A DNA stretch of 64,000 bases from Nevskia soli DSM 19509 (GTDB lineage: Bacteria > Pseudomonadota > Gammaproteobacteria > Nevskiales > Nevskiaceae): the NCBI RefSeq assembly GCF_000711955.1, contig NZ_JONR01000001.1, positions 1-64,000 of the forward strand, written 5' to 3'. The notes under the pieces were generated by a model. That model searched no databases, was not told the DNA's origin, and worked only from the letters and a program-made list of their open reading frames with translations. Position 1 is the stretch's first letter; each line of letters opens with the position of its first letter. This document shows positions 26,249-33,958 of this stretch, one piece after another. The translations under genes were made by a program, and so were the position numbers.

Positions 26249-26845
26249 ATGAATACCCGCTTGAGCGCGACGTTGACGCTTGTTTTATCAAGTTTGGTCG
26301 CGGCAGCAGCAAACGCACAAGGCGGCGGCGCCATTCCCGGCGCCGCCTCGCCATATACCCAGCAACGCTCTCAGGCCTACACCTCATTCGACAATCCCTA
26401 TGCGCCCGGTGGAATTTACGATCCCTACCGTGGCAGTAAATCATTGAGCAGTAGCCAGATCGGCGGTCCTCAATCAACGGCGGCAACCTCCCACAAGGCA
26501 ACCAGGTCCAAAACGAGCAGCCTGAGTTCCACTCAAGTGACGAACCCGGGCAGTGGCAGTGGCGAGAGTGGCAGCAGTGGCGGTACCTCCGCCGGCGGCA
26601 TGGACCAATGCGGTAGCAGCCGCTTAGGCGGCCATGGTGCCGCGGGGGGAGGGGGTATGAATCGCCCGGCGAGCGGCATGTCCAGCAGTTCCTCAAGATT
26701 CAACCATTGTGGCGGTAGTTCGGGCTATAACCACACTTCTTCAGGAATGGGGGCCGGCACGCCAAGAATGGGGGGCAGTACGAAAAGCTTGAATGGACGG
26801 CGAGGGATGAACAGGCAGTCGACCGGCATGCAACCGCAGCACTGA
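26249..26845 (+). CDS. Secreted Ser/Gly/Thr-rich protein of unknown function
   Basis: 198 aa. It starts with a clear signal peptide (MNTRLSATLTLVLSS, then a cleavage-like ANA-QGGG near residue 25). The mature part is low complexity: SPYTQQRSQAYTSFDNPYAPGG, SSSLSS-type stretches, GSGSGESGSSGG, and several GMNRPASGM or GMNRQSTGM repeats near the end. AGGAG lies about 11 nt upstream of the ATG. There is a single cysteine region (DQCGSS, HCGGSS). I recognise no domain. Codon use is less GC-biased than in the flanking operons, which suggests an acquired or fast-evolving gene. A type II secretion substrate next to gspAB is possible but unproven. Confidence 0.6.
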   Translation: MNTRLSATLTLVLSSLVAAAANAQGGGAIPGAASPYTQQRSQAYTSFDNPYAPGGIYDPYRGSKSLSSSQIGGPQSTAATSHKATRSKTSSLSSTQVTNPGSGSGESGSSGGTSAGGMDQCGSSRLGGHGAAGGGGMNRPASGMSSSSSRFNHCGGSSGYNHTSSGMGAGTPRMGGSTKSLNGRRGMNRQSTGMQPQH

Positions 26846-26896
26846 AACGGCGGCAGCAGCAATTGCTGCGGACTCACGTGTTAAAGCGTGTGCCGA

Positions 26897-28258
26897 CTAC
26901 CTCTGAAAGTCGTACAGGCTGCCCAGCCCCAGAATCTGCGTCAGCTCGTCCAGCGCGCCGCGCGATTCGTCGAGCAGGGTCGGATCGGCAAGGTCCGCCA
27001 GCACCAGGCGGTCGCGGTAATATTTGTTAGCCCAGGCGGTCAGGCGGGTGTACAGGGCGTCGTTCATCCAGATCTTGGGATTCACCGCCGCGCGCTCGGC
27101 CTCGGCTAGAACCACGCGCAGGCGCAGGCAGGCGGGGCCGCCGCCGTTGCGCATCGACTGGCGCAGGTCGAACACCTTGACTCCGGCGATGGGGTTGGCA
27201 GGGTCTTCGACCAGCCGCTGGATCGCCGCCCACACCCTGGGACGCTCTTCGCATTCGTGCGCCGCCACGATCCACATCGAACCGTCCGGCGGGCAGATCA
27301 GCTGGCTGTTGAACAGGTAGGAGTGCACCGCGTCCTCCACCGGCACTTCGCTGTCCTTGATCTCCAGCAACACCGGCTCGCGTGCGGAGACGCTGCTGCC
27401 GCGCAGGCAGCGCCGCACCCAATCCTGTATTGCTTTTTTATCGGTGAACGCCTGCTCGTGGTAAAGCAGCACCTCGCGGTTGCCAACGGCGATCACGTCG
27501 TTGTGGAACACGCCCTGGTCGATCACTTCCGGTTTCTGCTGGGCGAAGTAACGGCGCGAGGGATCGAGCTGGTGCAGGCGCGCCACCGCCTCGCTGGCGG
27601 CCAGGGTCTGCCGCGCCGGGTATTTCTGCGGCCGCGGGCTGTCGTCGCCAGCCGCGCCGTAGACGAACAGTTCCAGGCCGGGCGCGCCGTAATCGCTGCA
27701 CAGGCGGGTGTGGTTGGCGGCGCCCTCATCGCCCATCTGCGGCGTGGCCGGCAGCGCCTCGTGATGCACGAAGCGCTTGTCGTCGGTGAAGATGGCGCGC
27801 AGTGCCCGCGCCGTGGTCTCCGGTTCGATGGCGCGATGCAGGTGGGTGGCGAGGTTGGCCGGGGTGAAATGCACGCGGCCGTCAGCACAATCCATGCTGG
27901 GCGAAACAGTGGCGGCGTTGGCCGTCCACATCGACGAAGCCGATGCCATCGCCGCCAGCAAGGCCGGTGCTTCGCTGTGCGCCTTGCGCAACACGTCGGC
28001 GTCCCTGCCGGAGAAGCCAAGACGTTTGAGGGAGGGGATGTGCGGACGCTCCTGCGGTGGTAGCACGCCCTGGGCCATGCCCAGGTCCGCCAACGCCTTC
28101 ATCTTGGCCAGGCCCTGCAGCACGGCGCCACGCGGATCGGACGGCTGCTCGGCGTTCTTGGCCGAGGCGACGTTGCCCATCGCCAGGCCGGCGTAGTTGT
28201 GCGTCGGCCCCACCAGGCCGTCGAAGTTCGCCTCGACGGTACCCCTGGCTATGCTCAC
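26897..28258 (-). CDS. astB: N-succinylarginine dihydrolase
   Basis: 453-aa enzyme of the guanidine-modifying fold that hydrolyses N2-succinylarginine to N2-succinylornithine, CO2 and ammonia (AST step 2). The N-terminus EANFDGLVGPTHNYAGLAMGN, the HVxxxx-like HHEALPATPQMGDEGAANH region, and RNGGGPACLRLRV near the C-terminus, carrying the catalytic cysteine, are all typical. The start is GTG and overlaps the astD stop as GTGA, so the two are translationally coupled. It is the last gene of the leftward operon. Length matches E. coli AstB (447 aa). Confidence 0.95.
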   Translation of the reverse strand: MSIARGTVEANFDGLVGPTHNYAGLAMGNVASAKNAEQPSDPRGAVLQGLAKMKALADLGMAQGVLPPQERPHIPSLKRLGFSGRDADVLRKAHSEAPALLAAMASASSMWTANAATVSPSMDCADGRVHFTPANLATHLHRAIEPETTARALRAIFTDDKRFVHHEALPATPQMGDEGAANHTRLCSDYGAPGLELFVYGAAGDDSPRPQKYPARQTLAASEAVARLHQLDPSRRYFAQQKPEVIDQGVFHNDVIAVGNREVLLYHEQAFTDKKAIQDWVRRCLRGSSVSAREPVLLEIKDSEVPVEDAVHSYLFNSQLICPPDGSMWIVAAHECEERPRVWAAIQRLVEDPANPIAGVKVFDLRQSMRNGGGPACLRLRVVLAEAERAAVNPKIWMNDALYTRLTAWANKYYRDRLVLADLADPTLLDESRGALDELTQILGLGSLYDFQR

Positions 28259-29727
28259 AGACTGAGGCCGGGTGACAGCTGCGCCGGCAGCTCGCAGGCC
28301 GGCGACTCGATCGAGGCCACCGGGTAGGCGCAGTAGTCGGCGGCGTAGAACGCCGAGGCGCGGTGGTTGCCCGAAGCGCCGATGCCGCCGAAGGGCGCGG
28401 CGCTGGAAGCACCGGTGGTCTGGCGGTTCCAGTTGACGATGCCGGCGCGAATGCCGCGGTAGAACTGCTCGTAGTCCTCGCGCCGGTCCGACAGCAGGGC
28501 TGCGGACAGGCCGTAACGGGTGCGGTTGGCGCGCTCGATGGCCTCATCCAGCGTGCCGTAGCGATCGACCTGCAGCAGCGGCCCGAAATATTCCTCGTCC
28601 GGCAGTTCGGCGATGCCGCTGACGTCGAGCAGGCCGGGCGAAAGATAGGCGGGGCCGAGATCGAGCTTCTTCAGTTCCACCAGGGGTTTTGCGCCCAGCG
28701 AAACCAGATTGGCCTGCGCTTCCACCATGCCGTCGGCTGCCCGCGCAGAGATCAGCGCGCCCATGAAGGGCTGCGGCTCGGCATCGTAGGCACCCACCTT
28801 GAGATTGCGGGTGATCTTCGCCAGTTCATCGAGGAAGGCGTCGCCATCGGCGCCCCTGGGCAGATACAAGCGCCGCGCGCAGGTGCAGCGCTGGCCGGAA
28901 GACAGATAGGCCGACTGCACCACGTCATGCAACGCAGCTTTGGTGTTCTTGACCGCGCCGACGATCAGCGGATTGTTGCCGCCCATTTCCAGGGCCAGGA
29001 TCTTGTGCGGCGTTTCCGCGAACTGCCGCGCCAGGATATGGCCGGTGCGGGCGCTGCCGGTGAAGTAGAGGCCGTCCAGGCCGGGGTGCGCGGCCAGGGC
29101 TTCGCCGGTGGCGCGCTCGCCCTGCAGCAGCGACAGCACGCCGGCGGGAAGACCGGCGTCGGCCCACAGCTTCACCGTTTCCTCGGCCACACCGGGCGTC
29201 AGCTCGCTTGGCTTGAACAGCACCACGTTGCCCGCCAGCAGGGCCGGCACGATGTGGCCGTTGGGTAGATGACCCGGGAAGTTGTAGGGCCCGAACACCG
29301 CCACCACGCCGTGCGGGCGATGACGCAGCGCCTGGGTCATGGCGCCGCTCTGCGTTTCGCTGCTGCCGGTACGGGCGTGATAAGCGCGCACCGAGATGTC
29401 GATCTTGCCGACCATCGTCGCCACTTCGGTGCGGGTTTCCCACAGCGGCTTGCCGGTTTCGCGGCCGATGGTGCGGGCCAGGCTTTCCTTGTTCTTCTCC
29501 AGCAGGGCGGCGAAGGCGCGGGCGATGCGCTCGCGTTCGGCGAACGGTAGATTCGCCCAGGCGGAAAAAGCACTGCGTGCAGCCTTCACCGCCGCATCGA
29601 CTTCGGACGCTGCGGCGGCCTTGCTGCGCCAAACCGTTTCACCGTTGGAGGGGCTAATGCTGGCGAATTCCGGCCCGCTACCCGCGCGCCACTGGCCACC
29701 GATTAGGAGTGCTTCATGCGCGACCAT
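28255..29727 (-). CDS. astD: N-succinylglutamate 5-semialdehyde dehydrogenase
   Basis: 490-aa NAD-dependent aldehyde dehydrogenase (AST step 4). The NAD-binding and catalytic blocks include FGPYNFPGHLPNGHIVPAL, the glutamate region LALEMGGNNPLIV, and the cysteine block SSGQRCTCARRLYLP. Three start codons are possible (29772, 29733, 29727). TTGAGGG at 29736-29742 is spaced correctly only for the ATG at 29727, giving MVAHEALLIGGQW, and the length then fits E. coli AstD (492 aa). The ribosome site overlaps the stop of the DUF218 gene upstream. Confidence 0.94.
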   Translation of the reverse strand: MVAHEALLIGGQWRAGSGPEFASISPSNGETVWRSKAAAASEVDAAVKAARSAFSAWANLPFAERERIARAFAALLEKNKESLARTIGRETGKPLWETRTEVATMVGKIDISVRAYHARTGSSETQSGAMTQALRHRPHGVVAVFGPYNFPGHLPNGHIVPALLAGNVVLFKPSELTPGVAEETVKLWADAGLPAGVLSLLQGERATGEALAAHPGLDGLYFTGSARTGHILARQFAETPHKILALEMGGNNPLIVGAVKNTKAALHDVVQSAYLSSGQRCTCARRLYLPRGADGDAFLDELAKITRNLKVGAYDAEPQPFMGALISARAADGMVEAQANLVSLGAKPLVELKKLDLGPAYLSPGLLDVSGIAELPDEEYFGPLLQVDRYGTLDEAIERANRTRYGLSAALLSDRREDYEQFYRGIRAGIVNWNRQTTGASSAAPFGGIGASGNHRASAFYAADYCAYPVASIESPACELPAQLSPGLSL

Positions 29728-29737
29728 ATGCATACCC

Positions 29738-30529
29738 TCAACGTGGTTCCTGTGCTGCGGGAAACAAGGCATCGCTGCGGTTCATCAGGCGGTAGGTAAG
29801 CAGCCCGAGCCATTCTTTTTCCGCTATTCCAATGAAACGAAATTGGTTCAATGCGTCCAGACCGGCCCTTATCGGTCCATTGCCGAAGTAATCGACTGGG
29901 TAGGGAACAACGTTCCAGCCAATTTTGCGGAAACATCCCACCGCTCGCGGCATATGCCATGCGGAAGTAACCAGCAACCAGGTTTCTCCCGGCTTGGGAT
30001 CAGCCAGTTTTTGCGAGTACACCGCGTTTTCCCAGGTATTGCGTGAATTCCGCTCATAAATGGTGCGTGCCGGATCGACGCCCAGCGCTTGTAGGAGCGG
30101 CTTGGCCAGGTCGGCTTCACGCGTTTCCTGGTCGAGCAGCGATCCTGAACCGCCGCTGTAGATCAGACGGGCGTTGGGGAAATGCTGCGCCAAAGCGGCA
30201 AATGCGGTAACACGCTCTGCTGCATCATTAAGACCGGGTTGAGTGGGATTGTGGGTATCGGAGGGTTCGATCGCGCCGCCGAGTACGATGATGCCGTCTA
30301 CATTGGTTGGCAAGCCTGGCAATGGAAATCGCTGCTCGAGTGGTGATACCACCCAGCGGGTGATCGGCAGTGTGGCAGTCGCAATGAACGCCAGCAGTAC
30401 CAAACCCAGGAGGCAGCGGCTCAGGGTTGGCCGGCGGCGGTGCAAGAGGAAAGCGCTGCCGAGCAGAAGGAAGACCAGGGAGCCGGGAGACACCAATGCC
30501 CACAGGATTTTCGAAAGAGCGAAGGCCAT
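29738..30529 (-). CDS. DUF218 (ElyC/SanA/YdcF-like) membrane protein inside the ast operon
   Basis: 263 aa with two N-terminal hydrophobic segments (about 10-28 and 38-57) and a DUF218 domain. Family motifs are DGIIVLGGAIEPSD, RLIYSGGSGSLLDQ, ERNSRNTWENA and LLVTSAWHMPRAV. E. coli ElyC of this type affects peptidoglycan and undecaprenyl metabolism. It lies 6 bp after astA and 10 bp before astD, so it is almost certainly co-transcribed with arginine degradation genes. No AST enzyme has this fold; the link is either chance capture or a real functional tie. Length and motif set look intact. Confidence 0.88.
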   Translation of the reverse strand: MAFALSKILWALVSPGSLVFLLLGSAFLLHRRRPTLSRCLLGLVLLAFIATATLPITRWVVSPLEQRFPLPGLPTNVDGIIVLGGAIEPSDTHNPTQPGLNDAAERVTAFAALAQHFPNARLIYSGGSGSLLDQETREADLAKPLLQALGVDPARTIYERNSRNTWENAVYSQKLADPKPGETWLLVTSAWHMPRAVGCFRKIGWNVVPYPVDYFGNGPIRAGLDALNQFRFIGIAEKEWLGLLTYRLMNRSDALFPAAQEPR

Positions 30530-30535
30530 ATCGGT

Positions 30536-31546
30536 TCAGAGTGCTGCAATGCGCACTAAGGCGCCGGCTTTCACCTTCAACGCCGCGGCGAGTGTCGCGT
30601 CCAGTTCCACGCTGTCCGTCCCTGGTGTCAGTTCAGCAAGGGTGCAGCGGAAGCCGGCCAGCTCGGTGTTGGATATCAGGTGGGTGCCGCCGCCCGATCC
30701 CTTGCCGATCTTCACCGTGAGCTCGCGCGAGCGGCGCACGCTGCGGATGTCGGCCAGCGGGGCTTCGACAGTCGGGCCGCCGTCGAAGATGTCGATATAA
30801 CCCTGATAGCGGAACCCTTCCTGCTCCAGCAGGTGCAGCGCCGGCGCGGTATCCGGGTGGACTCTGCCGAGCACCGTCTGCGCTTCGGGCGGCAGCAGCA
30901 GGGTATAGATGGGGTGCTTGGGCATCAGCTCGGCGATGAAAGCCTTGTTGCCCATGCCGACGACGTGCTCGGCGCGGTCGTAGTCGATGGAGAAGAAGTG
31001 CCGGCCCAGGCCTTCCCAGAACGGCGACCGGCCATGCTCATCGGAAACGCCGCGCATCTCGGCGATGATCTTGGCGGCGAAGCGCCGGGTGAACTGCGCC
31101 ATGAAGGCGAAGCGGCATTTCGACAGCAGGCGCCCGGCGCCGCCACCGCGGAAATCGGGAGAGAGATACAGCGACACCAGCACGCTGGTGCCGGTGTAGT
31201 CGTTGGAGAGGTACAGCGTCGGCATGCGGTTGTAGACCTGCAGTTCATGGCTGGCATGAACGGTAAGGCCGACGTGGTAGTTGTAGAACGGCTCATCCAG
31301 GCCGCAGGCCGCTTCCACTGCGCAGCAGCCGCCGACCGTGCCGGTGGTGACGTCCTCCAGCACGAACATATAGCGTTGATGCCCCGGCTCGTCCACATCC
31401 GCGGCGAAGGACTGCTCCGACAGATCGATCTTCTTCTGCAGGAACTCGCGCACCGGCGGCAGCGAGGTGAAGCCGGCGCCGGCGCTCTGCGCCATGTGCA
31501 GCAGGGCGTCGATATCGGTGGAACGGATCGGGCGGATGACTTTCAT
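30536..31546 (-). CDS. astA: Arginine N-succinyltransferase
   Basis: 336-aa acyltransferase moving succinate from succinyl-CoA to the alpha-amino group of arginine (AST step 1). The ATG at 31546 opens MKVIRPIRSTDIDALLHMA as in the family; the longer frame runs into a palindromic repeat and is rejected. Conserved blocks include TSLPPVREFLQKKI, GGCCAVEAACGLDEPFYNYH, LYLSPDFRGGGAGRLLSK and EMRGVSDEHGRSPFWEGLGR. No purine-rich ribosome site is seen. The 162-bp gap upstream holds the repeat at 31578-31637, so an internal promoter is possible. Confidence 0.95.
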   Translation of the reverse strand: MKVIRPIRSTDIDALLHMAQSAGAGFTSLPPVREFLQKKIDLSEQSFAADVDEPGHQRYMFVLEDVTTGTVGGCCAVEAACGLDEPFYNYHVGLTVHASHELQVYNRMPTLYLSNDYTGTSVLVSLYLSPDFRGGGAGRLLSKCRFAFMAQFTRRFAAKIIAEMRGVSDEHGRSPFWEGLGRHFFSIDYDRAEHVVGMGNKAFIAELMPKHPIYTLLLPPEAQTVLGRVHPDTAPALHLLEQEGFRYQGYIDIFDGGPTVEAPLADIRSVRRSRELTVKIGKGSGGGTHLISNTELAGFRCTLAELTPGTDSVELDATLAAALKVKAGALVRIAAL

Positions 31547-31577
31547 AGGAGTGGATGTCGCGTAGCGACGCCGGCGT

Positions 31578-31637
31578 CCCTCTCCCGCATCGCGGGAGAG
31601 GGGAGGGCCGACGGCGGAGCCGTTGGCGGGGTGAGGG
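31578..31637. repeat. REP-like palindrome with GGGTGAGGG tail
   Basis: Arms CCCTCTCCCGC (31578-31588) and GCGGGAGAGGG (31592-31602), 3-base loop, then a second GC-rich hairpin around gacggcggagccgttg and the end gggtgaggg. The core is shared with 16851-16876 inside pbpC. It lies between the polysaccharide deacetylase gene and astA. Confidence 0.85.
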
Positions 31638-31708
31638 CGGCCATGTCCAATGCGATATTCATTTTTCTGGATGCGCAATCGGACATGGCCGGGTGATTGG
31701 AGTACGTC

Positions 31709-32461
31709 TCAGCCGAACAGGCGCTGGCGCAGGCTGCGCAGCCCCCAGGACTGGTAACGGGCCATGATGCGGCGCAGTTCGAACGGCGAAGTGGCGGCGT
31801 CGTTGAGGCCGAACTGGGTGGTGGTGGCGGTCAGGTAGCCGGCCTCGATCACCAGGTCGCGCACGCGCTCGTTCCAGAAGCCGTAGGGATAGCAGAAATG
31901 GTGGATGGCCACGCCGAACAGGTCTTCCAGTTTTTTCTTGCTGGAGCCGATTTCCTCGCGCGCCTGCTCGACACTCAGTTCCGGCAACTTGGCGTGGCTG
32001 CACGTATGCGAGCCGATGAGATGCCCGGCGGCGAGCCACTCGCGGATCTGCGCCTGGTCCATCAGCGGCTCATAGGCTTCGCCCGCCGGCAGGTCCCAGT
32101 CGTTGCCGCCGCCGATGTTGTCGGCGACGATGTATTGCAGGGCCTGGAAGCCGTGTTGCTTCAGCGGACCGAGGCCGTACTTGAGCACGTTGACGTAGCC
32201 GTCGTCGAAGCTGATGCCGATGCGCTTCGGCTCCGGTTTGCTGCGCTCGGCCAGCGCGTCGAAATCGCAGGACTGGTAGCCGGCCTGGCGCAGCTCGGCG
32301 AGTTGCCGGTCGAACAGCTTCTCGCCGATATACAGGCCCTTCAGGCGCACGCCCGGCGGGCGCGGCCCGAGCTTGTGGTACATCAGCACCGGCAGGCCGC
32401 CGCCGAAGTAATCGCGGAACGGCCCCAGCGAGGCATAGGTGGAAGGCAGCGGAGCGCTCAT
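31709..32461 (-). CDS. Polysaccharide deacetylase family protein
   Basis: 250-aa NodB-homology (CE4) protein. The start of the fold reads VLMYHKLGPRP; the metal/catalytic Asp-Asp is in IGISFDDGYVNV, and the His pair is in HLIGSHTCSHAKL; the C-terminal block HHFCYPYGFWNERV is also present. No signal peptide is seen, so either the protein is cytoplasmic or the true start differs. It lies 10 bp after the M20 gene and 162 bp before astA in the same direction. CE4 enzymes remove N-acyl groups from sugars or other amines; in this operon an amide substrate related to succinyl amino acids is conceivable but unproven. Confidence 0.88.
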   Translation of the reverse strand: MSAPLPSTYASLGPFRDYFGGGLPVLMYHKLGPRPPGVRLKGLYIGEKLFDRQLAELRQAGYQSCDFDALAERSKPEPKRIGISFDDGYVNVLKYGLGPLKQHGFQALQYIVADNIGGGNDWDLPAGEAYEPLMDQAQIREWLAAGHLIGSHTCSHAKLPELSVEQAREEIGSSKKKLEDLFGVAIHHFCYPYGFWNERVRDLVIEAGYLTATTTQFGLNDAATSPFELRRIMARYQSWGLRSLRQRLFG

Positions 32462-32471
32462 CGGCAGGTGC

Positions 32472-33710
32472 TCAGGTCCATGACAGTTCGCCGGAAGCCA
32501 GCTTCAGCAGCAGCGCCGCGCTGAGCTTGCCGCGTTCGGCCAGGCTGGAGATGCGCATCCACTCGCGATCGGAATGGATCTCGCCGCCGACCACGCCGAG
32601 GTTGTCGACGTTGGCCAGGCCGCGGGCGGCGAGGTTGTTGCCGTCGCAGCAACCACCGGTGGGGCGGAACTGCAGTTGCAGGCCCAGGGTTTCGCCGCAG
32701 TTGCTGAGCAATTGCTGCAGGCGCGCGGTGCCGGCGCTGACCGGCTTGGGCGGGCGGGTGAAGCCGCCGCGCAGTTCCAGCGCATAACCTTCAGCCTTGC
32801 CGGCGGTATCGACCAGTTTCTGCACGGCATCCAGCAACCAGGCTTCGTCCTCGTGGCGGCTGGTGCGCACATTGAATTTCAGCACGCAGCGCTCCGGCAC
32901 GATGTTCAGCGGGCCGCCGCCGTGGACGTAGCCGACATTGAGCGTCAGCCCCTCGCGCCGGCCGTTGATGCCATGCAGTTCGGTGGCGAGTGCGGCGGCG
33001 GCTGCGATGGCATTGCGGCCATCCTGCGGATTGCGCCCGGCATGGGCGGCGCGGCCGCGCACCACGATGTCGAAATTGCCGCTGCCCTTGCGCTCGGAGG
33101 CGAGACCGCCATCCGCATAGGCCGGCTCGTAGACCAGGCCGAAATGATTGCGGCCCGCCGCCTCCGCCAGCAGCGGCGCCGAGCCCTGCGAGCCGATCTC
33201 CTCGTCCGGGTTGAACAGCACCTCCCAACCGATGCGCTCGCGGTGCGGGCTTTGCTCCAGGGCGGACAAGGCCAGGAACATGGCCAGCAGGCCGCCCTTG
33301 AGATCGGCCACACCGGGGCCGTGCATGCGGTCGTCGCCGGCAACATGAGCGTTCTGGAACGGGTGTTCGACGCCGAAGACGGTATCCAGGTGGCCGCACA
33401 GGAACACCCGCAAGGGTGCATCCGGGCGCTTGCGCAGGCGCAGGGCATGGCCCAGGGGCCGCTCGCGCCATTCGCCACGGTCGTCGGTATAGCGGTAGGG
33501 CGCCACGGCGATGCTTTCGGCTTCGGCCTGCAGCGGCGCGAACAGCTGGCGCAGGCGCTGCGCGCAGGCGTCGACGCCGGCGGTATTGAAGCTGCCGGAA
33601 TTGAGGTTGGACAGACTCAGCAGTTCGTCGCGCATCGCCGCGACCTGCCCGTCGATCCAATGCAGCTGCGGCACGCCGTTGGGCGCGCCATGGGCAGGCG
33701 GGGGAGACAT
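32472..33710 (-). CDS. M20-family metallohydrolase at the head of the ast operon
   Basis: 412-aa di-zinc amidohydrolase of the ArgE/DapE/CPG2 clan. The metal-site blocks are CGHLDTVF (about 110), GPGVADLKGG (metal-bridging Asp), FNPDEEIGSQGS (catalytic Glu pair) and VYEPA. The dimerisation insert carries RGRAAHAGRNPQDGRNAI. M20 enzymes cleave N-acyl amino acids, DapE cleaving an N-succinyl amide. The AST pathway needs a desuccinylase (AstE, normally an M14-like enzyme), and none is visible here. This protein is the natural candidate, which is an inference. It is the first gene of the leftward run, divergent from the DUF885 gene. Confidence 0.85.
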   Translation of the reverse strand: MSPPPAHGAPNGVPQLHWIDGQVAAMRDELLSLSNLNSGSFNTAGVDACAQRLRQLFAPLQAEAESIAVAPYRYTDDRGEWRERPLGHALRLRKRPDAPLRVFLCGHLDTVFGVEHPFQNAHVAGDDRMHGPGVADLKGGLLAMFLALSALEQSPHRERIGWEVLFNPDEEIGSQGSAPLLAEAAGRNHFGLVYEPAYADGGLASERKGSGNFDIVVRGRAAHAGRNPQDGRNAIAAAAALATELHGINGRREGLTLNVGYVHGGGPLNIVPERCVLKFNVRTSRHEDEAWLLDAVQKLVDTAGKAEGYALELRGGFTRPPKPVSAGTARLQQLLSNCGETLGLQLQFRPTGGCCDGNNLAARGLANVDNLGVVGGEIHSDREWMRISSLAERGKLSAALLLKLASGELSWT

Positions 33711-33786
33711 GGGGATAGTCTACTACCGCCGCCGGGTGCCGGGTTGTTGCCCCCGCCGTCGCCGCTGCGGCGCAGCAGTTCCGGTC

Positions 33787-33809
33787 CCGGTCTTTTTTGC
33801 AAAGACCGG
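33787..33809. repeat. Inverted repeat in the M20/DUF885 divergent gap
   Basis: Arms CCGGTCTTT and AAAGACCGG with a 5-base loop, between two divergently transcribed genes. Possible operator or leftover repeat; promoter boxes could not be set. Confidence 0.4.
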
Positions 33810-33958
33810 CGGTGGCGTTATCTTAGGCGCCATCTGACGAAGGCGTCGGTTGAATCCAGCCGTCTGCGGCCCGCATCCAAACCCGGAGCACCTTTACCGC
33901 GTCAAACCGGGTCACGTGGGGCTATTCGTCATCCACCTATAAATCATTCGGGAGCATC

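Noticed and set aside
31547..31678. N-terminal extension of AstA from the upstream ATG at 31678
   Set aside because: The extra residues are the translation of a palindromic repeat and are not part of the AstA family; the family start is at 31546.
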